The notes under the pieces were generated by a model, which saw nothing but the letters and a program-made list of their open reading frames with translations, was not told the origin of the DNA and made no database searches. DNA of 64,000 nt from Pseudomonas fluorescens (GTDB lineage Bacteria > Pseudomonadota > Gammaproteobacteria > Pseudomonadales > Pseudomonadaceae): assembly GCA_902825215.1 (NCBI GenBank), contig LR782234.1, forward strand, positions 3,968,001 to 4,032,000, written 5' to 3'. A program made the translations under genes and the position numbers. Shown piece by piece: positions 34,646-43,612 of this stretch. Within the stretch, counting starts at the first letter, position 1. The number at the start of each line of letters is the position of its first letter.

Positions 34646-35626
34646 TCAGCCCATCAACCGCGCCGTCCCGAACAGTCGGACTCGCACCAATTCTTCGTCT
34701 GCTACCTCCAGCAAAACCGGCGCCGTGCCGCCGGGCATGACCACCTGCACTTGCCCCGCCACAACCCAACCCACCCGCCACGCCGCCGATGCCACCGCAC
34801 TGGCGCTGGTGCCGGATGAGGCGGTCGGCCCTTCGCCCCGCTCGAACACCCGCGCGCGGATTTTCTGTGCTGACTCCAGCGCCGCCCACTGCAGATTGAC
34901 GCCCGCCGGGCAGGGATCTCCGGCACCGACCGGCATGGCATAGGCGATTCGGGTCAAGCCTTCGTTCAATGCGGATTCATTCATTTGCTCATTGCTCGGT
35001 AATGCGCCGACATCGCCAAGCAACGTCACGCAATGCGGATTGCCGATGCGTACGAACTGGCTGTGCGTCCAGGCCGGAGCGAGCTGTGCCAGCGGCAGTA
35101 TGCGGCTGACCGCTCGCCCGTTGAATTGCAACTCTTCGACCTGCTGCGCGCCGACGGCATCCGCGCCGAAACCGGGCTGACCAAGGTCGAGCCAGAAGCC
35201 CCGAACAGCATCGACCGCCGCCGGTTTCACCGAGGTTTCCATAACGTCGCCCTTATCGTGATGCACGCGCAACAGCGCGCCTGCCTCCGGCATCAAGCCT
35301 TGCTCGGTCAATGCCTCAGAGAAGATCGTCAGCCCGTTGCCACTGCGTTCGGCGAGGGTGCCGTCGGTGTTGACGATCAGCACGTCGAACGGCGGCGCGG
35401 CCTGGAACGGGCCGATCAGCAAGCCGTCGCTGCGGTGAGCCTTGCTGTTGACCGGGCGCTGGCCTGCGGGCCAGTCGCAGCAATAAGAGATCGCCGCGTC
35501 GCTCCATGCCTGATGCGAGGCGGCGCATTCGGAGGCGCTGGCGGGCAAGGCGATGCCTGCATCGCGCAAGGCTTCGGGTGAAACCACACCATAGATATTG
35601 CCTCGTGCGTCGTAGAACTCAGTCAT
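34646..35626 (-). CDS. DapF-like (diaminopimelate epimerase superfamily) protein with Ser in place of both catalytic Cys
   Basis: This 326-residue protein has the two-lobed DapF fold by motif: ARGNIYGVV at the N-terminus, VNTDGTLAERSGNGL near residue 95, VRIGNPHCVTLL near 198 and ERGEGPTASSGTSASA near 271. In true DapF these positions read NADGS..CGNG and ACGTGACA, the two Cys forming the racemase pair. Here they are Ser95 and Ser271. It may be an epimerase or isomerase working by another mechanism, or a non-catalytic relative. It is longer than DapF (about 275) and is not beside lysA. The next upstream gene is a divergent MFS carrier. Confidence 0.82.
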   Translation of the reverse strand: MTEFYDARGNIYGVVSPEALRDAGIALPASASECAASHQAWSDAAISYCCDWPAGQRPVNSKAHRSDGLLIGPFQAAPPFDVLIVNTDGTLAERSGNGLTIFSEALTEQGLMPEAGALLRVHHDKGDVMETSVKPAAVDAVRGFWLDLGQPGFGADAVGAQQVEELQFNGRAVSRILPLAQLAPAWTHSQFVRIGNPHCVTLLGDVGALPSNEQMNESALNEGLTRIAYAMPVGAGDPCPAGVNLQWAALESAQKIRARVFERGEGPTASSGTSASAVASAAWRVGWVVAGQVQVVMPGGTAPVLLEVADEELVRVRLFGTARLMG

Positions 35627-35671
35627 GCCCGCCTCTCTGCGCTACCGAAAATCCCACTGTAAACCGCAATC

Positions 35672-35705
35672 CCTTGTGGGAGCGAGCCTGCTCGCTCCCA
35701 CAGGG
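35672..35705. repeat. Single collapsed REP hairpin
   Basis: The 34-bp palindrome CCTTGTGGGAGCGAGC..CTGCTCGCTCCCACAGG looks like two facing REP arms fused with the spacer deleted. It lies in the divergent gap between the DapF-like and MFS genes. Confidence 0.75.
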
Positions 35706-35801
35706 TAGGATGTTGTCTGTACTTCCTCGAATGACTGGCGATCGAACCTCGTCGCTGAATCACTGTCCTTCGGGGACGCGATGTTTTTACCAAGGATCGA
35801 T

Positions 35802-36953
35802 ATGACCAGCCTCAACCCCCAAGACACCTTCGTCCCCGGACGCCTGCAACAGATGTCCACGCGCGTGGCTTTTTTCATCGCCGGGCTCGGCATCGCGGCG
35901 TGGGCGCCGCTGGTGCCTTATGCCAAGGCCCGCGCCGGTCTCGATGAAGGCACGCTGGGCCTGTTGCTGTTGTGCCTGGGCGTCGGCTCGATTCTGGCGA
36001 TGCCGCTGGCGGGTATTCTGGCGACGCGCTTCGGCTGCCGGCGCGTGGCCACCGGCGGTACGTTGCTGATCTGTGCGGCGCTGCCGTTGCTGGCGACGGT
36101 ATCGTCGATACCGGCGCTGATCGCCACGCTGTTCATGTTCGGCGCGGGTCTGGGTACGGTGGATTCGACGGTGAACCTGCAAGCAGTGATTGTTGAGCGC
36201 GCCAGCGGCAAGAACATGATGTCGGGCTTTCACGGCTTGTTCAGTCTGGGCGGGATCGTCGGCGCGGCGGGCGTCAGCGCCCTGCTCGGCCTCGGTCTGT
36301 CGCCGCTGGCGGCCATGCTGGTGGTGGTCGCGTTGTTGATCGCCGCGCTGTGCAAATGCGTGCCGCACATGCTGCCCTACGGCAGCGAAAGCTCCGGCCC
36401 GGCCTTCGCCATTCCCCACGGCATCGTGCTGTTTATCGGCGGCATGTGCTTCATTGTCTTTCTCACCGAAGGCGCAGCGCTGGACTGGAGCGCAGTGTTC
36501 CTGGCGCAGGAACGCGGGATCGACACCGCGTACGCCGGACTGGGTTACGCAGCCTTCGCCTTGACCATGACCGCCGGCCGTTTGTTGGGCGATCGCATCG
36601 TCCGTCGTTTGGGCGCGACGCGGATCATTCTGTTCGGCGGGCTGACGGCAGCGGCCGGTCTGTTTCTGGCGACGTTCGCGCCGAGCTGGCAAGCCGCGCT
36701 GGTGGGTTATGCGCTGGTCGGTGCCGGTTGCTCGAACATCGTGCCGGTGCTGTACACCGCGGTTGGCAAGCAGACCGTGATGCCGGAAAGCATCGCGGTG
36801 CCGGCGATTACCACGCTGGGCTATGCCGGAATTCTTGCCGGGCCGGCAGTGATCGGTTTTGTCGCCCACGCCAGCAGCTTGAGTTTTGCCTTTGGCCTGA
36901 TGGCGGTGCTGCTGGTCGCGGTGGCGATTGGCGGGAAAGTGCTGAAGGTTTGA
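35802..36953 (+). CDS. MFS transporter (YbjJ-like)
   Basis: The 383-residue carrier has about 12 helices and starts at ATG 35802, preceded by AAGGA; an upstream ATG at 35781 adds seven residues. Motifs include FFIAGLGIAAWAPLVPYAKA, GILATRFGCRRVATGG (MFS loop 2-3), MMSGFHGLFSLGGIVGA and LTEGAALDWSAVFL, which are typical of the YbjJ group of putative exporters. Substrate is unknown. It is divergent from the DapF-like gene; a shared 175-bp gap holds one REP hairpin. Confidence 0.87.
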   Translation: MTSLNPQDTFVPGRLQQMSTRVAFFIAGLGIAAWAPLVPYAKARAGLDEGTLGLLLLCLGVGSILAMPLAGILATRFGCRRVATGGTLLICAALPLLATVSSIPALIATLFMFGAGLGTVDSTVNLQAVIVERASGKNMMSGFHGLFSLGGIVGAAGVSALLGLGLSPLAAMLVVVALLIAALCKCVPHMLPYGSESSGPAFAIPHGIVLFIGGMCFIVFLTEGAALDWSAVFLAQERGIDTAYAGLGYAAFALTMTAGRLLGDRIVRRLGATRIILFGGLTAAAGLFLATFAPSWQAALVGYALVGAGCSNIVPVLYTAVGKQTVMPESIAVPAITTLGYAGILAGPAVIGFVAHASSLSFAFGLMAVLLVAVAIGGKVLKV

Positions 36954-36966
36954 AAGTCTGAAAAGC

Positions 36967-37030
36967 TTCGCGAGCAGGCTCGCTCCCACGGAATCTCAGT
37001 GAACCTGTGGGAGCGAGCCTGCTCGCGAAG
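36967..37030. repeat. REP units flanking the MFS/fecA convergence
   Basis: TTCGCGAGCAGGCTCGCTCC at the left and GTGGGAGCGAGCCTGCTCGC at the right are inverted units only about 12 bp apart, in the tail-to-tail gap between the MFS carrier and fecA. Confidence 0.82.
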
Positions 37031-37046
37031 AAGCCGACGCGGTCTG

Positions 37047-39473
37047 TCAGAACCCCACGCTGGCCTGTACAAAGAACGTCCTCGGCGCACCCACATACAT
37101 CCCCGCATTGTTGTCGCTGGAGCGGGTGAAGTATTGCTTGTCGAAAACGTTCTTCACCCCGGCACCAAGCTTGAGGTTCGACAGTTGCGCGCCGAAGTCA
37201 TAGCCGCCGCGCACGTTCCAGGTGACGTAGCCGGGAATGTTGCCGTACTGGCCGTCCGCCGAGCCTTCGGTGATGTAGTTGCCGTTGAAACTGCCGTCAG
37301 CGTTGACGCCAGTGCCCGGTGAGCGTTGTTGCGATTGGGCGAAGCCGTCGAGGTTGTACGTCCAGCGATCGACGTCGTAACGCAAACCGACCGTCGCCAC
37401 CTGACGTGAGTAGAACGGCAGGTCACGGCCCTTGAAGCCGGGAATCTCGCCCTCGTACACCGCGCGGGTGTACGTCACACCGGCGTTGGCGGTCAGGCCG
37501 TCGAGGCGCGGATCGAGGGCGGCCATGTCGTAATGCACCGAGGCTTCGATGCCCTGGTGCGTGGTCGCGCCGAGGTTGGTCCAGCCGACGTCGTTACTGA
37601 TGTATTGCAACTCGTCATCGAAGTCGATGTAGAACAGCGTCACCTCACCGCCCCAGACGTCGTCGTTGTAGCGCGTGCCGATCTCGTAGGTCTTGGCCTT
37701 TTCCGGATTCAGGCCACTGGCGGTCTGGTCACCCGAGCCGCCCTGGCCAAGCTGAAAGTACTGCAAGGCACCGAACGAGGTTTCGTAGTTGGCGAACAGT
37801 TTCCACGCATCGGACAGGTGATACATCACGCTCAACGCCGGCAGCGGTTCGTTGCTGTCGATGCTGCGGCGTTTTTCCTGCACCGGCCGGTTCGACGTGT
37901 CGAGCACCGGGCGGTCGTGCCATTCGGTGCTGATGTGTTCGAAGCGGATGCCGGGGGTGATCGTCCAGTTGCCGACATCGATCTTGTTGTCGACGTAGAA
38001 CGCATTGGCCTCGGTGCCGCCGGTACGGTCCTGATAGACGTGACCGTCAGAGGTGCGGGTGACCACCGGTTGATTGTTCACCAGCGCCAGACGACTGGCT
38101 TCTTCGTGCATGCCTTCTTTGAGATAGCGATAACCGACGCTGACTTCCTGGGTGGTCGGGCCGACATCGAACACATGCGACACCCGCGGCTCGATGCCGA
38201 AGGTGTAATAGGTGCGCGGGTACGAGCTGAGGGTTTTCTGATCGCGCGCGGCAATCGTGCTGCCACGGTAACTGTCGGAATAGTAGGTGAGCACTTCGGC
38301 CTGGGTGCGCTCGTCGATCTGGCGGATCCACTTGAACGACACGTCCTTGCGTCGGCCGCTGAAGCTGTCGTAATCGCGGTCGGACTGGAACGGCTTATCG
38401 TCGTACTGCTTCTGGGTCAGGCCGCCGGGCATGTCGGCGCTGGCGTCGTAATAGTGAAAGTTGAGGCTGAAATCGTCCTGCTCGGTCGGCGCCCAGTGGG
38501 TCTTGAGGATCACGTCGTCGATGTCGTTGCCGTTGTTGCGCTCGCGGTAGCCGTGGCCGTTGACCCCGGAATACAGCAAGGCCATGCCGATGCCATTGTC
38601 GGCGGTGCCGCCAAGGAACGCCGTGTCGATGTGTTTCCAGCCGCCATGCTGCGAAGTCTCCAGCGTGGTGCCGATTTCACCGGTGGTTTTCTCCGGGATC
38701 GCGCGGGTGACGAAGTTGATCACCCCGCCGACGTTCTGTGGCCCGTAGCGCACCGAGCCGGCGCCGCGCACCACGTCGATGCTGTCGAGGTTGCCCGAGG
38801 AAATCGGCGCCATCGACAGTTGCGGCTGACCGTACGGCGCAAACGCCGCCGGCACGCCATCGATCAACACGGTGGAGCGCGGCGACAGGCGCGACGTGAG
38901 ACCACGCACGCCGACGTTGAGGGAAATATCGCTGCCGCCGGTGCCGTTGGCGTCCTGCACCTGCACGCCCGGTACGCGCTTGAGCACATCACCGACAGTC
39001 ATTGCGCCCTGCTCGACCATGGCTTCGCGGCGGATCACCGTGCGCGCGCCGGGATGGTTCTGCACCACGGCGGCGTTGGCGTCGCCGAGCCAGTCGCCGA
39101 CCACTTTGATATCGGTCACGCCGAGTTCCAGCGGGCCATTGCTCGCAGCAGAGGTGGCGGCCGGCGACAGCGTCACCGAGCCCTCGCTGATCTGGTAATC
39201 CAGACCACTGCCCTGCAGCAACTGACGCAGCGCCTGCTCCGGAGAGAGATCACCGTCGACCGCCGGCGCCTGTTTGCCGGCCACTAGATCCGGGCTGAAA
39301 AACACTTGCAGCGAAGTCTGCTGACCCAGTTCACTCAAGGCCTGGCCCAGCGGCTGCGCGCGAATATGAATGGCTTCAGCGGCGAATGCCTGCGGCATGG
39401 CAGCGCTGACCGCCAGCGCGAGGGCCAGCGGTAACCAAGGAAATTTTTTGTTGTTGGCGGTGGTGTTTTTCAC
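37047..39473 (-). CDS. fecA: TonB-dependent ferric citrate-type receptor with signalling domain
   Basis: This 808-residue receptor has a signal peptide, an N-terminal STN signalling domain (about residues 35-105; IHIRAQPLGQALSELGQQTS, LLQGSGLDYQISEGSVTLSP), a plug (GDVLKRVPGVQVQDANGTGG, IDVVRGAGSVRYGPQNVGG) and a barrel ending in Phe (FFVQASVGF). The STN domain contacts FecR across the periplasm to trigger FecI. It is last in the fecI–fecR–fecA cluster on the minus strand, separated from fecR by about 100 bp, where a FecI-dependent promoter would be expected. Ferric citrate is the expected ligand from family resemblance. Confidence 0.9.
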   Translation of the reverse strand: MKNTTANNKKFPWLPLALALAVSAAMPQAFAAEAIHIRAQPLGQALSELGQQTSLQVFFSPDLVAGKQAPAVDGDLSPEQALRQLLQGSGLDYQISEGSVTLSPAATSAASNGPLELGVTDIKVVGDWLGDANAAVVQNHPGARTVIRREAMVEQGAMTVGDVLKRVPGVQVQDANGTGGSDISLNVGVRGLTSRLSPRSTVLIDGVPAAFAPYGQPQLSMAPISSGNLDSIDVVRGAGSVRYGPQNVGGVINFVTRAIPEKTTGEIGTTLETSQHGGWKHIDTAFLGGTADNGIGMALLYSGVNGHGYRERNNGNDIDDVILKTHWAPTEQDDFSLNFHYYDASADMPGGLTQKQYDDKPFQSDRDYDSFSGRRKDVSFKWIRQIDERTQAEVLTYYSDSYRGSTIAARDQKTLSSYPRTYYTFGIEPRVSHVFDVGPTTQEVSVGYRYLKEGMHEEASRLALVNNQPVVTRTSDGHVYQDRTGGTEANAFYVDNKIDVGNWTITPGIRFEHISTEWHDRPVLDTSNRPVQEKRRSIDSNEPLPALSVMYHLSDAWKLFANYETSFGALQYFQLGQGGSGDQTASGLNPEKAKTYEIGTRYNDDVWGGEVTLFYIDFDDELQYISNDVGWTNLGATTHQGIEASVHYDMAALDPRLDGLTANAGVTYTRAVYEGEIPGFKGRDLPFYSRQVATVGLRYDVDRWTYNLDGFAQSQQRSPGTGVNADGSFNGNYITEGSADGQYGNIPGYVTWNVRGGYDFGAQLSNLKLGAGVKNVFDKQYFTRSSDNNAGMYVGAPRTFFVQASVGF

Positions 39474-39571
39474 GTCGTACAGAGTCCTGTGGATCGCAAG
39501 AGTGTGCGGCTGTTAATGCAAACCAGTTGCAGTTGAACAGGAAGACGCTGAACTCGGAAAAAACCTGAATT

Positions 39572-40555
39572 TTATTTTGCGATTATTTCCTGACGACCAT
39601 CGGCCAGGCTGCGCACGGCCACCGGCAGGATGTTCGGCAGGGCTTTGAGCAAGGCATCGGTGTTGTCGGCGTTGAACACACTGGTCAGGCGCAGATTCGC
39701 CACGGCCGGGTCGGTGACCGTCAACGGATGCTGGCGATAACGCGATGCTTCGGCCGCGACTTCGCTGAGGCTGGCGTTGTCGAACACCAGTTTGCCGTTG
39801 CGCCACGCGGTCAGTTGCGCCGGATTGACCGCGTAGGCGGGGGCGACTTTGCCGTGGGCATCAACATGCGTGCCGAGGCCAGCCGTCAGACTGATGAATT
39901 GATCGCTCGGCGCGTCCCGCCCCTGCACCTTGACCGTGCCCTGCTCCACCGCCACACGGGTTTGCGCAGGGTCGCGGCGCACATCGAAACGCGTGCCGGT
40001 CACCGTGACTTTGCCGCTCTCGGTTTGCACGACAAATGGCCGCGATGCATCGTGCTCGACGCTGAACATCGCCTCGCCTTCGCGCAGTTCAATCAAACGG
40101 CGGTCCTGTTCATAGCGCACCTGCACGCGGCTGCGGCTGTTCAGATCGATCAGCGAACCGTCGGGCAAGGCCACGTGTTTGCGCTCGCCCAATGCCGTGG
40201 CGAATTCGGCGCTGTAGCCGCCCGGATGATTCAGCCCACTGAACAGACCCAAGCCGAGCGCCACCGCCAGCACACTGGCGGCCACCGCGTAACGCAGCAA
40301 CGGGCGGCGCGCGCGTCGGCCTGGCGGGGGTTCAGCCAAGGCTTTGAGACGTGGCGCCGGGAGCAAATCGGCCGCCGACCACAAGCCCTGCAGCAACTGG
40401 AATTCGTCACGGTGCTGCGCGTGCTCGCTCAGCCAGGCGTCGAAGCGCTGCCGTTCTTCGGCACTGACGCCCGGCTCCTGCAAACGCACGAACCAGCGCG
40501 CAGCATCATCGCGCACCGTACCCGGCCCGCACGCGCAATCACGGGTATCCGTCAT
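39572..40555 (-). CDS. fecR: FecR-type transmembrane regulator of the iron sigma factor
   Basis: The start is taken as ATG 40555 (MTDTRDCACGPGTV) because AGGA lies eight bases upstream; an ATG at 40597 overlapping the fecI stop is the alternative. The 327-residue protein has the cytoplasmic FecR N-domain (ARWFVRLQEPGVSAEERQRF), one membrane helix (LLRYAVAASVLAVALGLGL) and the periplasmic FecR domain (ERKHVALPDGSLIDLNSRSR, VTGTRFDVRRD). It passes the FecA signal to FecI. Confidence 0.92.
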   Translation of the reverse strand: MTDTRDCACGPGTVRDDAARWFVRLQEPGVSAEERQRFDAWLSEHAQHRDEFQLLQGLWSAADLLPAPRLKALAEPPPGRRARRPLLRYAVAASVLAVALGLGLFSGLNHPGGYSAEFATALGERKHVALPDGSLIDLNSRSRVQVRYEQDRRLIELREGEAMFSVEHDASRPFVVQTESGKVTVTGTRFDVRRDPAQTRVAVEQGTVKVQGRDAPSDQFISLTAGLGTHVDAHGKVAPAYAVNPAQLTAWRNGKLVFDNASLSEVAAEASRYRQHPLTVTDPAVANLRLTSVFNADNTDALLKALPNILPVAVRSLADGRQEIIAK

Positions 40556-40593
40556 GGAAGATCCTGTTGGGCTGGAGGAAAAATCGCCACCGC

Positions 40594-41085
40594 TCATGAC
40601 TGCAAGCCATCGAGGCGATCGCGCAGATGCCGCAGGGTGCGGATCATATACTTTTCGACCATGTTCCTGGACAGCCCCAGGCGCTCGGCGATTTCTGCCT
40701 GGGTCAGGCCCTCGATCTTCTGCCAGACGAAAATCTTTCGGCAGTTGACCGGCAACTCGCTCAGCGCGCGCTCGATGGAATCGGCCAACTGGATCGCATG
40801 CATGTAATGCTCCGGGTCGCCGGACGACGACGCACTGTGCTCGATAGCCTGCGATTCCAGGGTGCCACGCCGGTCCTCACGCCGATAACCGTCAACCGCA
40901 ATATTGCGCGCGGTCTGATGCAGATACGCCCGCGGCTGCTGCACCGCCGCCGAATCGGCCTCGAGCACGCGCACAAAGGTGTCGTGCGCCAGATCCTCGG
41001 CCTGCGCGCGATTGCGCAGACGCCGGGTCCAGGTGCCGATCAACTCTTCGTAATGCTCGAAAAAGCCGGGTCTGCGGGGACGCAT
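40594..41085 (-). CDS. fecI: FecI-type ECF sigma factor for iron uptake
   Basis: The 163-residue sigma factor has region 2 (LRNRAQAEDLAHDTFVRVLE) and region 4 (LSELPVNCRKIFVWQKIEGL, TQAEIAERLGLSRNMVEKYM). It heads the fecI–fecR–fecA cluster and should direct fecA transcription when the receptor is occupied. A possible Fur box lies 38 bp upstream. Its stop overlaps the upstream alternative start of fecR. Confidence 0.93.
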   Translation of the reverse strand: MRPRRPGFFEHYEELIGTWTRRLRNRAQAEDLAHDTFVRVLEADSAAVQQPRAYLHQTARNIAVDGYRREDRRGTLESQAIEHSASSSGDPEHYMHAIQLADSIERALSELPVNCRKIFVWQKIEGLTQAEIAERLGLSRNMVEKYMIRTLRHLRDRLDGLQS

Positions 41086-41122
41086 GAGGTAGGAAACGGC
41101 GCAATGAGAAAAGGGCGTGAAT

Positions 41123-41141
41123 AGTAATGCTTCGTATTAAG
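41123..41141 (-). promoter_or_regulatory. Candidate Fur box upstream of fecI
   Basis: Read on the minus strand, CTTAATACGAAGCATTACT matches about 11 of 19 positions of the GATAATGATAATCATTATC consensus, including TAAT and CATTA cores. The position (38 bp before the fecI ATG) suits iron repression. The match is weak. Confidence 0.35.
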
Positions 41142-41218
41142 GCGAAGCAATGAATTCCTCGATCGGGGTTATCTGACCGCACACAACAATACCGCAAGCG
41201 CGCTACCGCTCTGCCCTG

Positions 41219-42154
41219 TCAGGCCGCACCGACTCCGGTTTCTGTCACCAAACCGGCTTCGTCGCTCTGCACCAGATCGATCAGCCAGGTGCGAAAGGCC
41301 TCGACCTTTTTCGAGCTGGCAATTTCCACAGGCGACACCAGATAAAAACCCAGATCAGACTTGAGCTTGAGATTGAACGGCGCCACCAGCTTGCCGGCTT
41401 TCAGATCGTCATCGACATAGGTCGAGCGGCCGATGCATACGCCCAGACCATCAATGGCTGCCTGAACCGCCATCATCGCGAGGTCAAATGTGAGCCGTGT
41501 TCCCTCGGCCAGCTTCTTCGGTTGTCCGGCGGCGCTCAGCCACATGTTCCAGTCGTTACTGGTCATGCCGCTGACCTGCAACAAGGTGTGGTTGGCCAGA
41601 TCGATCGGGCTTTTCAACGCTTTTGGCCCGGTGATCAACTTTGGGCTGCACACCGGAAAGATTTCGTCCGACATCAGCCAGTCGGCCCGCAGCCCTTTCC
41701 AATCGCCGAAACCGTAGCGGATCGCGGCGTCTATTCCACCTTTGCGGAAGTCGACCAGGTCGGTCGAGGCCGTTACGCGCACATCGATATTGGGGAACGC
41801 GTCCTGAAACGAAGCCAGGCGCGGCAGCAACCATTTCGAGGCGAGAGAAACCAGTGTGCTGATGGTCAGCGCACTGTTGTTGGTCGACTCGCGCAACATC
41901 TCCGTGGAATAGCGCAACTCATGAAAAGCCGAGCGGATGCCGGGCAAGTACGCGTGGCCTTCGGTGGTCAGCGCCAGACCGTCCTTGAGCCGCAGAAACA
42001 GCCGAACCCCGAGCTCGTCTTCGAGGCGACGAATCTGATGGCTGATGGCCGTTTGTGTGACGTTCAGCTCTTCGGCAGCCTTGGTAAAACTCATATGGCG
42101 CGCAGCCGATTCAAACGCTTTCAACCCGTTGAGAGAAGGAATCCTGACGACCAT
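41219..42154 (-). CDS. LysR-family regulator (GcvA-like), left edge of the UbiD cluster
   Basis: The 311-residue regulator has the helix-turn-helix MSFTKAAEELNVTQTAISHQ and an effector domain with STLVSLASKWLLPRLASFQD and DAAIRYGFGDWKGLRADWLM, as in the GcvA group. It is divergent from the PLP-enzyme gene, starting 143 bp away, and is the obvious local regulator. A TAAGGCTTCGTAA site abuts its start codon. Confidence 0.88.
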   Translation of the reverse strand: MVVRIPSLNGLKAFESAARHMSFTKAAEELNVTQTAISHQIRRLEDELGVRLFLRLKDGLALTTEGHAYLPGIRSAFHELRYSTEMLRESTNNSALTISTLVSLASKWLLPRLASFQDAFPNIDVRVTASTDLVDFRKGGIDAAIRYGFGDWKGLRADWLMSDEIFPVCSPKLITGPKALKSPIDLANHTLLQVSGMTSNDWNMWLSAAGQPKKLAEGTRLTFDLAMMAVQAAIDGLGVCIGRSTYVDDDLKAGKLVAPFNLKLKSDLGFYLVSPVEIASSKKVEAFRTWLIDLVQSDEAGLVTETGVGAA

Positions 42155-42166
42155 AAGGCTTCGTAA
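42154..42166. promoter_or_regulatory. Candidate LysR-type T-N11-A site, copy 1
   Basis: TAAGGCTTCGTAA lies between the LysR and PLP-enzyme genes, touching the LysR start codon. Similar 13-mers occur at 49668-49680 and 50656-50668 in the same cluster. This is a pattern call only. Confidence 0.35.
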
Positions 42167-42296
42167 TGCTCATGAGATTTTGTCATAAGGTAGCACCCAA
42201 GAAGTCCTTTGCAAAATGTTTCAGCGGTCGTCAATTCTAGCGCCGTTCGCCAAGCCACACGGGCCTGCGGACACCCCCTCAAAGGATGAGATCGCC

Positions 42297-43586
42297 ATGA
42301 ATAAAACCGTTGAAACCCATAACGACCCAATCGGAAAAACGCCACAGCTCAAAGCGCGCAATGCCTCGAGAATGGCTGAAATCAGCCGCCCGCATTTCGA
42401 TGCTGCGTATGCAAAGGGACTGATGGGCGTTTCCTGCCGCGTGCTGGACAACCGCCGCATCGAAATCGCCACCAGCGGCAAGGAAGTGATCGACTACACC
42501 CGCTGCGGCTACCTCAATCTGGACGCCCATCCGAAGGTTCTCGCAGCGGCCCGGGCCTCGATGGATGACGTCCCGTCTACGCACTTTTCGGTTGCGCGTA
42601 CACGGCTGACCGCGGAGCCGTTGGTGCGTCTGGAGGCGACCCTCGCCAAACTGTTTGACGTCAATGGTGTGGTGGTCTTTCCGACCGTGGCTGCCGCCAA
42701 CATGGGGGCCCTGCCCCTGCTGGCGGCCGGGCTGTTCACCGCTGGCGAAAAACCGCTGATCGCGTTCGATCGTTTTGCTCACGTGACGTTGCAGTACCAC
42801 ATCCCGGTCCTGCGCGAAGAGACCGAGGTGATCGTCATCGAGCACAACGACCTCGAGCATCTGGAGCGGTTGTGCAAAAGCGGGCGCAAGGTGGCTTACG
42901 TCGGCGATGGTGCCTACTCGATGGGCGGCGCCGCGCCGGTTCGGGAACTGCGCGCCCTGCAAGACAAGTACGGTCTGTTTGTGTATCTGGACGACGCCCA
43001 CGGGATTTCCGTGGTGGGTCAGCAGGGCGAAGGTTTCGTCCGTTCGCAACTCGACGGTCTGGACGAAAACACCATCGTGGCGGCGTCGCTGGGCAAGGGT
43101 TACGGCGCAGCAGGTGGTCTGTTGATGCTCGGTACGCAACAAATCGAGAACTCGATCCGGCGCTATGCACCGACTTACGGTTTCTCCTGCGCGCCCAACA
43201 TGGCGGCTGTGGGTGCTGCACTGGCGTCGGCGCAAATTCATGCAACACCGGAACTGCATAAACTGCAACGCGCGCTGCGCAACAACATGCAGCTGTTCGA
43301 CAACCTGATCCCGACCGAAACCAGCGGCAGCGAATTGCCGATCCGCATCGTACGCATCGGTAACGAGGAACAGGCTATCGCCAAGGGCGAGTACCTGTTG
43401 CAGCAGGGCCACTACACGTCTGTCGTGTTCTTCCCCACCGTACCGCGCGGCCAGGCGGCCTTGCGCATGTCGATCACCTCGGCACACAACCCGGCCGACA
43501 TCCTCGACCTGAGCCTGATGCTCAAAAGCAGCGATGCACAGCTGAGCCCCGGTGCAGACCAGGTCCAGCCTGCGCTGGCCGTTTGA
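42297..43586 (+). CDS. PLP-dependent alpha-oxoamine synthase-like aminotransferase
   Basis: The 429-residue fold-type I PLP enzyme starts at ATG 42297, after AAAGGATGAG. It follows the BioF/KBL/ALAS layout: YTRCGYLNLDAHPKVLAAA, LEATLAKLFDVNGVVVFPTV, GDGAYSMGGAAPVRELRALQ, YLDDAHGISVVG (Asp232-Asp233, His235) and the PLP lysine in AASLGKGYGAAGG (Lys267). Family members join an amino acid to an acyl-CoA with loss of CO2. It departs from the norm in VARTRLTAEPLVRLE, where the usual G..H preceding LE is missing, and in DRFAHVTLQ for the usual D..HAS. The substrate may therefore differ. It is first in the operon. Confidence 0.83.
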   Translation: MNKTVETHNDPIGKTPQLKARNASRMAEISRPHFDAAYAKGLMGVSCRVLDNRRIEIATSGKEVIDYTRCGYLNLDAHPKVLAAARASMDDVPSTHFSVARTRLTAEPLVRLEATLAKLFDVNGVVVFPTVAAANMGALPLLAAGLFTAGEKPLIAFDRFAHVTLQYHIPVLREETEVIVIEHNDLEHLERLCKSGRKVAYVGDGAYSMGGAAPVRELRALQDKYGLFVYLDDAHGISVVGQQGEGFVRSQLDGLDENTIVAASLGKGYGAAGGLLMLGTQQIENSIRRYAPTYGFSCAPNMAAVGAALASAQIHATPELHKLQRALRNNMQLFDNLIPTETSGSELPIRIVRIGNEEQAIAKGEYLLQQGHYTSVVFFPTVPRGQAALRMSITSAHNPADILDLSLMLKSSDAQLSPGADQVQPALAV

Positions 43587-43612
43587 CCGACGTCGGACAG
43601 GGAGACTTCAAC

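Noticed and set aside
37533..39287. 584-codon open frame on the plus strand inside fecA
   Set aside because: It is antisense to a clear TonB receptor; long antisense frames are expected at this GC content.
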